Shown piece after piece: positions 41,040 through 49,774 of a stretch of DNA of 64,000 nt. The DNA is from Bacteroidota bacterium. Its GTDB lineage: Bacteria; Bacteroidota; Ignavibacteria; Palsa-1295. A model generated the notes under the pieces. That model saw only the letters and a program-made list of their open reading frames with translations. It was not told where the DNA came from and did no database searches. The position numbers were made by a program, and so were the translations under genes. The stretch is taken from assembly GCA_021324735.1 (NCBI GenBank), contig JAJPIO010000014.1, positions 62,001-126,000 of the forward strand. The letters run 5' to 3'. Each line of letters opens with the position of its first letter. The stretch's first letter is position 1.

Positions 41040-41882
41040 ATGCATTTAACGATTATACAGTTCACAGGATTTCTTTTCGCTGGTGCGTTGGCAGCAGGAT
41101 TTCTGGGGGCACTTACTGGTCTGGGTGGAGGAGTAGTCATTGTGCCACTACTTACTATCGTGTTTGGCGTCGATATTCGGTACGCCATCGGGGCATCCCT
41201 TATTACGGTAATAGCAACCTCCTCCGGAGCAGCATCCGCCTATGTTCGGGAAGGATATTCTAATATTCGAATTGGTATGCTACTCGAGATCGCGACCACC
41301 ATCGGTGCGCTCGTCGGAGCGTACCTGGGTGGAATATTATCGCCAAGTTTTATCGCCATCATTTTCGGACTCGTTCTTGTATATTCTGCTTATCTTTCGA
41401 GCCGGCCTCGTGCCGAACATGCACCTGCTCATACATCCGATTCACTCGCGCTTCGCCTGAAGCTTCCCTCGAGCTACCCGGTAAAAGGGGAAATGGTCGA
41501 CTATGGTGTACATAATGTTCCTGCCGGTTTTGGACTTATGGGGCTCGCAGGTGTTCTTTCCGGACTGCTTGGCATCGGGTCGGGGGCAGTCAAGGTCCTC
41601 GCCATGGACCACGCCATGAAGTTGCCGTTCAAAGTATCCACCACCACGAGTAACTTTATGATCGGTGTTACAGCAGCAGCAAGTGCCGGCGTCTATCTTC
41701 ACCGAGGATATATTGACCCTCTTCTTGCAATGCCAGTCGTATTAGGAGTTTTGGCAGGTTCGCTTACGGGTGCAAAAGTTTTGGGACGTAGTTCGCCAAA
41801 GTTACTTCGCATCGTTTTTAGCATCGTTATCTTCGTTCTTGCAATAGAAATGATATACAATGGCGCAACTGGCAGGATCTAA
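41040..41882 (+). CDS. TauE/SafE family membrane exporter
   Basis: A 280-residue membrane protein with the two-half layout of TauE/SafE (about eight helices). GALTGLGGGVVIVPLLTIVFG is the first-half motif and AGVLSGLLGIGSGAVKVLAM the second; LRIVFSIVIFVLAIEMIYNG ends it. Family members export sulfite, sulfoacetate or related anions. The downstream DUF1634 gene, often paired with TauE/SafE, overlaps it by 23 bases, so the two likely form one complex or unit. Confidence 0.9.
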   Translation: MHLTIIQFTGFLFAGALAAGFLGALTGLGGGVVIVPLLTIVFGVDIRYAIGASLITVIATSSGAASAYVREGYSNIRIGMLLEIATTIGALVGAYLGGILSPSFIAIIFGLVLVYSAYLSSRPRAEHAPAHTSDSLALRLKLPSSYPVKGEMVDYGVHNVPAGFGLMGLAGVLSGLLGIGSGAVKVLAMDHAMKLPFKVSTTTSNFMIGVTAAASAGVYLHRGYIDPLLAMPVVLGVLAGSLTGAKVLGRSSPKLLRIVFSIVIFVLAIEMIYNGATGRI

Positions 41883-42255
41883 AACGAGTGAACATCGTGA
41901 GCATGCGATCGAACAGTTTATTGGTAATCTGCTTCGGGTCTGCGTGATCGCTACGGTTGTGATTGTCGTGGTGGGCGGCATTCTTTTTCTGCCCTCCATT
42001 TTATGGACGGCTCCGTCATACTCGAAATTTGTCGGAGAACCAGCCGCTTTTCGATCTGTGGCCGGTATCCTTGGCCAGGCACTGACAGGTGATGGCCGCG
42101 CGATCGTTCAAACCGGAATGTTGCTGCTGGTTCTGACGCCGATCCTGCGCGTTGCGTTTTCGGTCTTTGCTTTCCTTTACGAGAAAGACTATCTCTATGT
42201 AGTCCTCACCCTTGTTGTTCTCGGCCTCCTGATGTTCTCATTGTTAGCTGGATAA
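41860..42255 (+). CDS. DUF1634 membrane protein
   Basis: A 131-residue three-helix membrane protein. EQFIGNLLRVCVIATVVIVVVGGILFL is the first helix and GMLLLVLTPILRVAFSVFAFLYEKDYLYVVLTLVVLGLLMFSL the rest; the latter string is the DUF1634 hallmark. It starts inside the 3' end of the TauE/SafE gene and depends on it for translation. Function known only by this association. Confidence 0.87.
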   Translation: MAQLAGSKTSEHREHAIEQFIGNLLRVCVIATVVIVVVGGILFLPSILWTAPSYSKFVGEPAAFRSVAGILGQALTGDGRAIVQTGMLLLVLTPILRVAFSVFAFLYEKDYLYVVLTLVVLGLLMFSLLAG

Positions 42256-42258
42256 TGT

Positions 42259-42777
42259 CTATCGCGGTTTAGCATTTCGCATTCGGATCATCGAAAATTC
42301 GAGTGAGGATTTCGCAATCACGTCATGCAATTCCCAAAGCCGTGGTATCAGTCTTAATTCGACATCCGATTTCCAAAGCTCCAAGAGTAGATCGCTAATA
42401 GCTCTTATCGAAGACGGCTCTACGCTCGTTTGCGAGACGTAATATCCGGCATTGTCATCCTGAAGCTGAAAATTTCTGGGCGGCAGTTCATACAGATATA
42501 ATGTTGTTGCACGGACTATTTCCAGCCAATCCCACTCGATGGCGATAACGCGGCTTGCAGTGGAGTGCTCGAGAAATCTGACTCGATCTCTTTCGGTAGT
42601 CGCGTTGGACGCCGCAAAGCAAATTCGAGGACAGCCTCGTGGAAGCAGATAATTAGGAAGATGCTTCTCATCCACAGCCCATACCACATCACCATACTCT
42701 ACTGGATTATTGAGAGCAGGTCGAGGATCGAACCGCTCGATGTTTGCCCGATCGCTAACGTGAAAGAGCCGGAGCAT
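42259..42777 (-). CDS. DUF6886 family protein
   Basis: A 172-residue protein: LFHVSDRANIERFDPRPA, VVWAVDEKHLPNYLLPRGCPRICF and the following beta-rich half agree with the family I know as DUF6886. It begins LFHVS and may have an ADP-ribosyltransferase-like or related fold, but that is not established. The start ATG overlaps the nitronate monooxygenase stop as TAATG, so it is translationally coupled to it. Confidence 0.75.
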   Translation of the reverse strand: MLRLFHVSDRANIERFDPRPALNNPVEYGDVVWAVDEKHLPNYLLPRGCPRICFAASNATTERDRVRFLEHSTASRVIAIEWDWLEIVRATTLYLYELPPRNFQLQDDNAGYYVSQTSVEPSSIRAISDLLLELWKSDVELRLIPRLWELHDVIAKSSLEFSMIRMRNAKPR

Positions 42778-43769
42778 TAACTTATTTGCTTTAACCGTCT
42801 CTCTGCTCCGTGATATTCTGCGATCAGCTTATCCATCACTTGCTGGGCAGTGAGAATTTCTTTTACCAGTCCGGACGATTGGCCCATTTCCAACTCGCCT
42901 TCTTCGAGGTTGCCTTCAAAGATACCCTGCATTTCTCGCTTACGCCCGAGAAGTTCAAGCTCCTGCTCCTTCGTGGCACCATGCAGTTGTGCTTCGAATG
43001 CTTCCAGTGCAAACCGATTCTTCTTTACTCGCACCGGTGCCACTTTTTTTAGCACCAGTACAGTCGAATTATCGTCCGACTCCATCACTGCTTGTTTGTA
43101 GGATGGGTGGCAACTTGCCTCTACCGTTGCAGCGAATCGCGTTCCGATCTGAACCGCTTCTGCGCCTAAGGCAAGTGCTGCTAATACCTGCCGGCCGTCT
43201 GCAATACCACCTGCGGCAATGACCGGGATCTTTACCGCATCGACAACCTGAGGTACAAGGCACAGTGTGGTGATCTCGTCGATGCCGTTGTGGCCGCCAG
43301 CTTCGAATCCTTCTGCAACCACTGCATCACAACCAGCTTCCTGTGCCTTCACAGCGTGCTTAACGCTTGCAATGACGTGAGCGAGAAAACATCCAGCATC
43401 CTTAAATTTTTGTGCATGGATCTTCGGATTTCCGGCGCTCGTAAATACGATCTTGATACCCTCTTCCAAGGTAACTTGTATAAGGGCCTCCACATCGCCT
43501 CGCGAGAAGGGGATATTCACACCAATTGCCTCTGCAACTTCCGTTGCTTTCGCATTACGGATATGCTCGCGAAGCAGATCGGGCTTCATCGAACCCGCGC
43601 CGATAAGCCCTAATGCACCGGCCCGTGCTGCAGCTACTGCAAGCTTCCAACCCGACGTCCAGACCATGCCGGCCTGGACGATCGGATATTTAATTCCAAG
43701 TTGTTGCGAGAGACGAGTTTGCATGGAATTCGTTAACGAGGATGCATTAACGAGTATTCCATGCCGCAT
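42777..43769 (-). CDS. Nitronate monooxygenase / 2-nitropropane dioxygenase family enzyme
   Basis: A 330-residue FMN-dependent TIM barrel. LGIKYPIVQAGMVWTSGWKLAVAAARAGALGLIG is the N-terminal motif, CDAVVAEGFEAGGHNG the FMN loop with its histidine, and VIAAGGIADGRQVLAALALGAEAVQIGTRF the phosphate-binding region. Such enzymes oxidise nitronates or act as enoyl-ACP reductase-like (FabK) proteins; the sequence does not choose between these. The start at 43769 overlaps the upstream stop as TAATG; an internal ATG at 43724 (MQTRLSQQLG) is where the family usually begins. Confidence 0.87.
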   Translation of the reverse strand: MRHGILVNASSLTNSMQTRLSQQLGIKYPIVQAGMVWTSGWKLAVAAARAGALGLIGAGSMKPDLLREHIRNAKATEVAEAIGVNIPFSRGDVEALIQVTLEEGIKIVFTSAGNPKIHAQKFKDAGCFLAHVIASVKHAVKAQEAGCDAVVAEGFEAGGHNGIDEITTLCLVPQVVDAVKIPVIAAGGIADGRQVLAALALGAEAVQIGTRFAATVEASCHPSYKQAVMESDDNSTVLVLKKVAPVRVKKNRFALEAFEAQLHGATKEQELELLGRKREMQGIFEGNLEEGELEMGQSSGLVKEILTAQQVMDKLIAEYHGAERRLKQIS

Positions 43770-46594
43770 TACGATTTCTCTGGCAGCAATACTACCTGCA
43801 CATAATTGCCGGTATTCAGGTATTGCTTTGCAGCGTCAAGCACATCTTTTTCCGATACCGCTTCGATCTCTTGCTTGCTTTTCAACACTGCTTTTGGATC
43901 GTCATCATTTTGAACCCAATTGACCAAGTGGCTCAACCAATACTGATTTTCCTTAAGATTCGTCTCGAGTTCGGTCTTCGAGGTCTCTTTTACCTTGTTT
44001 ACGTATACCGGCGCTATTCCTGCGGTCGTGATCGTATCGATTTGCTTCATTACTTCCGTAACGAGTTCATCGGTGCGTTTGGGATCGCAGCCGAAAGAGA
44101 TCGTAACTCGATACTGCTCTTTCGGGTACTTCAGTGTGGTAGGACGAACGCCGATACCATACACACCGCTCTTACCTTCGCGTAGATCTTCGCGCAACTT
44201 GATCGCAAGAGCCTGGGTCATGAAGGAAAGCTTATTGCGGTTCTCACGTGTATATTTGAACGGACCACTGAAGATCAACTGCACCGAGCTCTTTTGATCG
44301 ACGCCTTTATGGATGACCTTCTTAATGACCCCTTTCGGAGGCTCGATGCCATTATCTCGCCACGTTTCATGCTGTTGCGCTGAGGGCAAACTGGCCAAAT
44401 ATGTTTCGACCATCGGACGTACGGTCTTCAGATCGAAGCTGCCCACAATTACATAAGTAAAATTACCAGCATCGGCGAAGCGATTACGGTAATAATCATA
44501 TCCTTTGTGAATGTCGATCGTTTTAAGGCGCTCGGCAGTCATCGGCATGTTACGGGGGTTATACTGACTCATCGTTACTTGCACCGTGTCCAGAAAGGCC
44601 GCTTGCGGGCTCTTGCCACGATTCTGGAACATTGCTGCCATTCGAGAGATCATGCCGCTCGCCAGGGCTGAATCGTAGCGAGGTGCAGTGTGGTGCAGAT
44701 ATACAAGCTGAAAGAGTGTTTCAAGGTCTTTCTTCGAGGATTGCCCATTAAAGCCTTCCGATAGATCTGCAATGAATGGATTTAGCCGTATATCTTTTCC
44801 TGTGAGTTGCTTTTGGAGAGATATGGCATCCAGCTCTCCGAGACCTCCAGCGGATGCTACTGTGGATCCGAAACCTGCGCTGAGAGCCTCATTGTCTGCA
44901 GCCAGCGACGAACCGCCAGGAGCGATCGCCCGAAATATGATCTCATCATCTTTGAAATCGGTAGGTTTGAGAATGACTCGGGCACCGTTCGATAGCTTCC
45001 ACTCTGTTACTCCGATCTCTGGCATTGCCGATTCGCTTACGATCTTACCTGGCTTTGGTGTTTTAGAGATCAGAGGCATATTCGAGCTTTTATCGTCATA
45101 GGCTGCCAGCTTTGCCGTCTGAGCCTGGGTAAGCGCGTCTCGGAACATTGCCTCCGTTGGCGTTGAAGCCGCTCCTTCCGGACCTCCGTACGCCAGGACA
45201 GTACTTGCATGGTCGAGGCGCTCATGTGCGATATCATTGACCTCACTTAAGGTAATGGTCGGTAGATATTTATGATAAATTTCGATCTCATAAGAAATGC
45301 CGGGCGCTGGTTCATGGTCCAAAACATGTCGAACCAACTCATCGGCAAGATCTGAAGAGTTAGTTTTATCACGTTCCTTGTAAGCACTTTCCATCTGTAC
45401 AAGAATGGCTTTTTTTGCTCGATCAAGTTCACTTTCGCTAAAACCGTTATCCTTGGTCCGATATACTTCACGAAGCAATCCAGAAATAGCTGCTGGTATG
45501 GAATCGGGTTTCGGGAAAGCAAAGACTACATAATCTCGCGTTGTCGGTGTTTGACGACGGTCGAACCCAAAAGCATTCGCGATCGGAAGTTCGCCACGAG
45601 TTGTCATGTCGCTAATTCGCTGGCTGAACATTTCATCGTAGAGACTACGGATAATATCTTCGCGATAATCAGCTACGGTTACTTCCTCATGACCCGGATG
45701 CTTGAAGTGCAGCGTGATCCGTGGGTTGGTCATTTCCTTGTCCGTATTTACAGCAACCAAGATCTGCGAATGCGGAGGAATATCATACTCGGTTCTCGGG
45801 CGCTCGTTTGCAGGATTGGTCAATGGGCTAAACTCAGCTTTGATCATTGACTCGACCTGAGCAGGATCGAAATCGCCCACAGCTATTACCGACATCAGAT
45901 CCGGACGATACCAGTCCATATAGAACTGTTTAATACGATCTTGATGTGCTGTATCGATGATCTCCTTCTTGCCGATCGTTTTACGATCGGCGTAATGTGA
46001 GCCGTACATCACGACTGGCAACTCTTTGTCGCCGATTCGCTGGTTTGCGCCAAGTCCTAAGCGCCATTCTTCGCCAACGACCCCGCGCTCCTTTTCGACC
46101 TCCAGCGAATCGAAGGTAACATTATGAGCCCATTCGCACAGGATGTCGACACCGGTATCGAGCAAGCCCGGCTTATCGGTCTGAAGCTCGAGCATGTAGA
46201 CCGTTTCGTCGAAAGACGTGTAGGCGTTGAGGTGAGCGCCGAAACGAATACCATGCGATTCCAAAAAGCTTGGAAGATCGTTGTGCGGAAACTTCTTCGT
46301 TCCATTAAAGGCCATGTGCTCATTCAGGTGAGCAATTCCTTGCTGATCATCATCTTCCAAAATAGAACCTGCTCGAACTACAAGACGCAGTTCTGCTCGA
46401 TGTTCCGGCTTGCTATTCTTCAGAATATAATAATGCAGGCCATTTGGAAGCGTACCCGAAACAACCTTCGGATTAAGCGGCAATTTTGCACCAGGATCGT
46501 TCACATCCTGCGAATGCACATCTTGCGCATGAAGAACGATCGGGAAAATAGCTGCTAAACAAATGACAAGGACGGCACAACGAAGCTTGCTCAT
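43769..46594 (-). CDS. M16 family zinc metallopeptidase (two-domain)
   Basis: ATG at 46594 gives a signal peptide (MSKLRCAVLVICLAAIFPIVLHAQ); the frame open to 46708 adds nothing convincing. About 941 residues with a duplicated M16 architecture. The N-terminal half carries the inverted zinc motif HLNEH (in GIAHLNEHMAFNGTKKF) and a glutamate about 70 residues on (VEKERGVVGEEW). The C-terminal half lacks this motif, as normal for M16B/C. Probably a periplasmic or outer-membrane protease of the PqqL/pitrilysin type. The downstream gene is coupled through TAATG. Confidence 0.92.
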   Translation of the reverse strand: MSKLRCAVLVICLAAIFPIVLHAQDVHSQDVNDPGAKLPLNPKVVSGTLPNGLHYYILKNSKPEHRAELRLVVRAGSILEDDDQQGIAHLNEHMAFNGTKKFPHNDLPSFLESHGIRFGAHLNAYTSFDETVYMLELQTDKPGLLDTGVDILCEWAHNVTFDSLEVEKERGVVGEEWRLGLGANQRIGDKELPVVMYGSHYADRKTIGKKEIIDTAHQDRIKQFYMDWYRPDLMSVIAVGDFDPAQVESMIKAEFSPLTNPANERPRTEYDIPPHSQILVAVNTDKEMTNPRITLHFKHPGHEEVTVADYREDIIRSLYDEMFSQRISDMTTRGELPIANAFGFDRRQTPTTRDYVVFAFPKPDSIPAAISGLLREVYRTKDNGFSESELDRAKKAILVQMESAYKERDKTNSSDLADELVRHVLDHEPAPGISYEIEIYHKYLPTITLSEVNDIAHERLDHASTVLAYGGPEGAASTPTEAMFRDALTQAQTAKLAAYDDKSSNMPLISKTPKPGKIVSESAMPEIGVTEWKLSNGARVILKPTDFKDDEIIFRAIAPGGSSLAADNEALSAGFGSTVASAGGLGELDAISLQKQLTGKDIRLNPFIADLSEGFNGQSSKKDLETLFQLVYLHHTAPRYDSALASGMISRMAAMFQNRGKSPQAAFLDTVQVTMSQYNPRNMPMTAERLKTIDIHKGYDYYRNRFADAGNFTYVIVGSFDLKTVRPMVETYLASLPSAQQHETWRDNGIEPPKGVIKKVIHKGVDQKSSVQLIFSGPFKYTRENRNKLSFMTQALAIKLREDLREGKSGVYGIGVRPTTLKYPKEQYRVTISFGCDPKRTDELVTEVMKQIDTITTAGIAPVYVNKVKETSKTELETNLKENQYWLSHLVNWVQNDDDPKAVLKSKQEIEAVSEKDVLDAAKQYLNTGNYVQVVLLPEKS

Positions 46595-46761
46595 AACCGT
46601 TAACTGTAAAATGAGAGTATTTGACAAATTACAAGAATACTTGTAAGAGCAATTAGACCTCATTTGGTTGCGGCAAAAAATCGTCCTAAGTGCCGCAATC
46701 TGTTTCAACGGTTATTCTGCACTTTCAGCGGTTATTTTTGCGCCCAAAAGACAGAAACAAG

Positions 46762-47031
46762 TCAGTATTTCGCCCGAAGGGTCTCGCAAAGTTCTTCGAG
46801 TCGCGACTGTAACCGGGCATCTGCCACTGCGAATGGCTCTCGAAGTGGATCAACCCGGCGGTAGGTAACTTCACCCATCGTCGTCGTACCAAAATCCTTG
46901 CGGACTCCTCCCAGCTTTTGTCCGAAGCCGATAGCGATATGTGCTACGTCATGATCGACCGATATCGGCTTAGGCAGGACTTCCATTGCGCATTCGTTCG
47001 TAAACTGCGGATTCTCAATAGTATTCTTCAT
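46762..47031 (-). CDS. Small protein encoded after lexA
   Basis: An 89-residue ORF starting 14 bases after the lexA stop on the same strand, so likely in the lexA transcript. Parts: VLPKPISVDHDVAHIAIGFG, GTTTMGEVTYRRVDPLREPF and a helical end ADARLQSRLEELCETLRAKY. No family that I recognise and no membrane segment. It is a candidate SOS-regulated gene if lexA is autoregulated. ORF composition looks coding; function unknown. Confidence 0.6.
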   Translation of the reverse strand: MKNTIENPQFTNECAMEVLPKPISVDHDVAHIAIGFGQKLGGVRKDFGTTTMGEVTYRRVDPLREPFAVADARLQSRLEELCETLRAKY

Positions 47032-47045
47032 AAGAGTAGGGATAA

Positions 47046-47723
47046 TCAGTGGAACTTCAGTTGAAATACGCCGGGGCGTTTTTCATCGAGTGAGCGCAGG
47101 ACGCTCGTGACCTTACCTAAAATTTGAAAATCGACGTCCTCCGTAATGTAGATCGGTTTATACCGTGCATTAGCCGGTTCAAGGAAGTAGCCTTTCTTCG
47201 ATCGGCGGAAGGTTTTTACCGTTGCCGTATCATCGAGGCGGGCGACGACGATATCGCCGTCATCAGCGGTCGGCTGCTGGCGGACGATCACGAGATCGCC
47301 ATCCATAATGCCTTTGTCCTTCATGCTCTCGCCTTGCACGCGGAGGCCGAATACTTTTTTCGAAAGATCCATCGGTTTGAAGGAGAGCCATCCTTCGACG
47401 TTCTCCACTGCGAGGATCGGCTGACCCGCCGTTACTCGGCCAATGACCGGGATCGCGTTCGAATGCCGTTCGCCACCGATCGAGACAGAGGGGCGTGCTA
47501 CCATGATCGCGCGTGAAAGCCCAGCGCCACCACGGACGAGAAATCCCTTCTTTAAGAGAGCGTCGAGGTGCTTGCGCACACCAAAGGTAGAACTCACTCC
47601 GAGGAAATCGCCGATCTCCGCGATCGACGGTGGGTAACCGGAAATTTCGAGATATTCTTCAATGTAATCGAGTACACGGCGCTGCTGCGGCGGCAAGCTG
47701 TCACGTTCAGGTATTTTAGCCAT
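47046..47723 (-). CDS. lexA: SOS repressor LexA
   Basis: A 225-residue LexA. The N-terminal winged helix is present (PQQRRVLDYIEEYLEISGYPPSIAEIGDFLGVSS). The self-cleavage Ala-Gly is in IGRVTAGQPILAVEN, the catalytic serine in VQGESMKDKGIMDGDLVIV and the lysine in DTATVKTFRR. It represses DNA-damage genes and cuts itself on contact with RecA filament. AAAGGA lies seven bases before the ATG. Leftward partner: an 89-residue unknown. Confidence 0.94.
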   Translation of the reverse strand: MAKIPERDSLPPQQRRVLDYIEEYLEISGYPPSIAEIGDFLGVSSTFGVRKHLDALLKKGFLVRGGAGLSRAIMVARPSVSIGGERHSNAIPVIGRVTAGQPILAVENVEGWLSFKPMDLSKKVFGLRVQGESMKDKGIMDGDLVIVRQQPTADDGDIVVARLDDTATVKTFRRSKKGYFLEPANARYKPIYITEDVDFQILGKVTSVLRSLDEKRPGVFQLKFH

Positions 47724-47753
47724 TTTAAGTCCTTTCGAATTCGCTTGTGAAGC

Positions 47754-47854
47754 GGTACCTGTTTTTGTTTTACGTTTAATTTAATGAACTATGCCGTTTT
47801 TATGTCAAATTCGCAAGTCGGCAAGTCATGGTACTCTTTAGAACAGGTACTCTT
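47754..47854 (-). promoter_or_regulatory. lexA promoter with candidate operators
   Basis: On the minus strand TTGACA (47808-47803) is 17 bases before ATTAAA (47785-47780). AACAGGTACC (minus, 47763-47754) lies just after the expected start of transcription. GGTACTCTT occurs twice upstream at 47830-47838 and 47846-47854, the second as part of GAACAGGTAC, which is the operator-like string in the other orientation. No classical CTGT-N8-ACAG or GAAC-N4-GTTC site is seen. That LexA binds the GGTAC sites is inference. Confidence 0.45.
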
Positions 47855-48004
47855 CACAGCAGGTGCCCATCAAAGCACTCGCCAAGATACAAAATTAAAA
47901 GGGACGTGTCAAGAGGTACGAGAAAAAATATTTAAAATAATTTAGGATGGGATACTTGCCAACCGCTCTTAGTCAAATCGAGATACCATTGCGTAGAGTA
48001 TCAA

Positions 48005-49711
48005 TCATTTTACTTCGGCGATCACTTCATTGAGTTGCTCACGGTACAACGGGTTCGATTTCACCCAATCGATGTCGTGCCACTGTTCGATGAGTTCGCG
48101 ATAGGCAAATCCTTCTTCGACACTCCGTCTTAGTACCGTCAGAGCTGATTCGGGTTGTGGCGGCTCGACGGCTGTTGCGTAATAGCTTGCAATATTATAT
48201 AACGAACCGGGATCCAGGTGCTTCTTTTGTAGCAATGTTTGTATCATTCCTTCGGCTTCCGCTGGCTTGCCCGCATAATGCAGCAAAAAGCTGTACCACA
48301 CACGGGCGGTTTCATCATCGGGCAGGAGCCGTAGATGCTTCTCGAAATGCGGGAGGGCGATGCGCGACCATTTTTCGGCGTCTTTACGGTTGTTAGAGCT
48401 TTCTGCTACAACAAAGAGATTAAAGTACGACGTAAGGTCGCCTGGTTTGAGTTCAAGTGCTCGCTCGAAACAAGAAATCGCTTCTTCCGATCGAAGCGTC
48501 TCCATGTAAAAATAGCCGAGCGAGAAGTGGCTCCAGTATTCGTCGGGCATTCGACGGATATATTCTTTGGCAGCCTCTTCCGCTTCAGCAAGCTTGCCTT
48601 GAAGCCGGTAAATACTCGAGAAGACACCATAGACGCGATGGAATTGAGGGGAGATCTCGAGCGCGTGTTTTGCCAGTTGTTCGGCCTCGTGAAGATATTC
48701 GGGGTTTCGATCATACACTCGAAATAGCTCACATAGGATATATGCTTTGCTGCGCTTTGCCTCGGCAAAGCGATCATCCAGCTCAATCGCTTTCGTTAAG
48801 AGCTCAATAGCATGATGCATCCCTTCCATGGTCTGTCGCTCGGCATAGGAAACTGCCTGCTTTGAAAGTGCATACGCTTCTTCGTTCTCCGTTCCTCGCT
48901 CTTTGAGTTTTTGCCGCTCTTTATTGGTAAGATGAAGCTTCAATCCATCGACAACATTTTGCGAGACCTGTTCCTGAATGTCGAAGATGTCCTTCATTTC
49001 GCCACGCAAGGATGCGTGCCATAGGTGCTCGTGCATTGCAATGTCGAGTAGTGTTACGGAGATCTTGATCTGTTCACCAAACTTCCTGACCTGGCCCTCG
49101 ATAAAATACTGGACGTCCAGCTCGCGAGCCAAGTCTGCAGTCTTCACTTTATGTTCGCGAAATAACTTCGATGTATTCCAATCAATAAGCCGAAGAGCTT
49201 TGATATTGGAAAGTGCGCCAACCAACTCGCTGGTTAAACCATCAGCAAACCATTCATTGTCTTTAGATGGAGAAAGGTCTTCGAACGGCAAGATCATCAA
49301 GGATTTACGCGCGTCCTTTACAAGAACCCGTTCAACCCCATGTTTATGAGAACGCAAGATTCCATCAAGATCAGAAATGGCAACGCGTTGCAATCCGGCA
49401 AGCGGATATTCGAACGCAGAAGGAAGTTCAACGGAATCAAGAGTTACCGGCAAAATTCGCTTTCGCTTTTCTAAGGCCAGTGACAATTCCTTTAGGACGT
49501 GCTCTGATTCAACGGACGCATTTGAGAGGAGTATTATGAACGTGGAACAGTTTCGAATACCATTGACGATCTCTTGTGCCCATTGTTCTGCTCCGATAAT
49601 TCCTTGCTTATCGATCCAGCACGATAAACCTTCGGAGGTGAGCCTTTCCGCCAGTTGCTCTGCCTGAGCAGCATCCTTTCGGGAATAAGAGATAAAGATG
49701 TCATGCGGCAT
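48005..49711 (-). CDS. TIR-domain protein with TolB-like and TPR domains
   Basis: A 568-residue protein. Residues 1-130: TIR domain (HDIFISYSRKDAAQAEQLAERL, CWIDKQGIIGAEQW, STFIILLSNASVESEHVLKELSLAL, where the glutamate of KEL is the usual NADase position). About 135-255: a TolB/FlgO-like domain (LMILPFEDLSPSKDNEWFADGLTSELVGAL, YFIEGQVRKFGEQIKISVTLLD). About 260-560: TPR repeats. In bacteria such proteins act as signalling or defence NADases or scaffolds; this layout is common in Bacteroidota and the function is not settled. The 281-base spacer to lexA lies at its 3' end. Confidence 0.85.
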   Translation of the reverse strand: MPHDIFISYSRKDAAQAEQLAERLTSEGLSCWIDKQGIIGAEQWAQEIVNGIRNCSTFIILLSNASVESEHVLKELSLALEKRKRILPVTLDSVELPSAFEYPLAGLQRVAISDLDGILRSHKHGVERVLVKDARKSLMILPFEDLSPSKDNEWFADGLTSELVGALSNIKALRLIDWNTSKLFREHKVKTADLARELDVQYFIEGQVRKFGEQIKISVTLLDIAMHEHLWHASLRGEMKDIFDIQEQVSQNVVDGLKLHLTNKERQKLKERGTENEEAYALSKQAVSYAERQTMEGMHHAIELLTKAIELDDRFAEAKRSKAYILCELFRVYDRNPEYLHEAEQLAKHALEISPQFHRVYGVFSSIYRLQGKLAEAEEAAKEYIRRMPDEYWSHFSLGYFYMETLRSEEAISCFERALELKPGDLTSYFNLFVVAESSNNRKDAEKWSRIALPHFEKHLRLLPDDETARVWYSFLLHYAGKPAEAEGMIQTLLQKKHLDPGSLYNIASYYATAVEPPQPESALTVLRRSVEEGFAYRELIEQWHDIDWVKSNPLYREQLNEVIAEVK

Positions 49712-49774
49712 TTTGTCTCGAACGATTCAAATACTCATCTTCGGCTTTGCGGTCATAACTCATAAAAAGAAACA

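Noticed and set aside
47724-48004. Classical LexA box (CTGT-N8-ACAG or GAAC-N4-GTTC)
   Set aside because: Searched by eye in the lexA upstream region, not found; only GGTAC-type sites.
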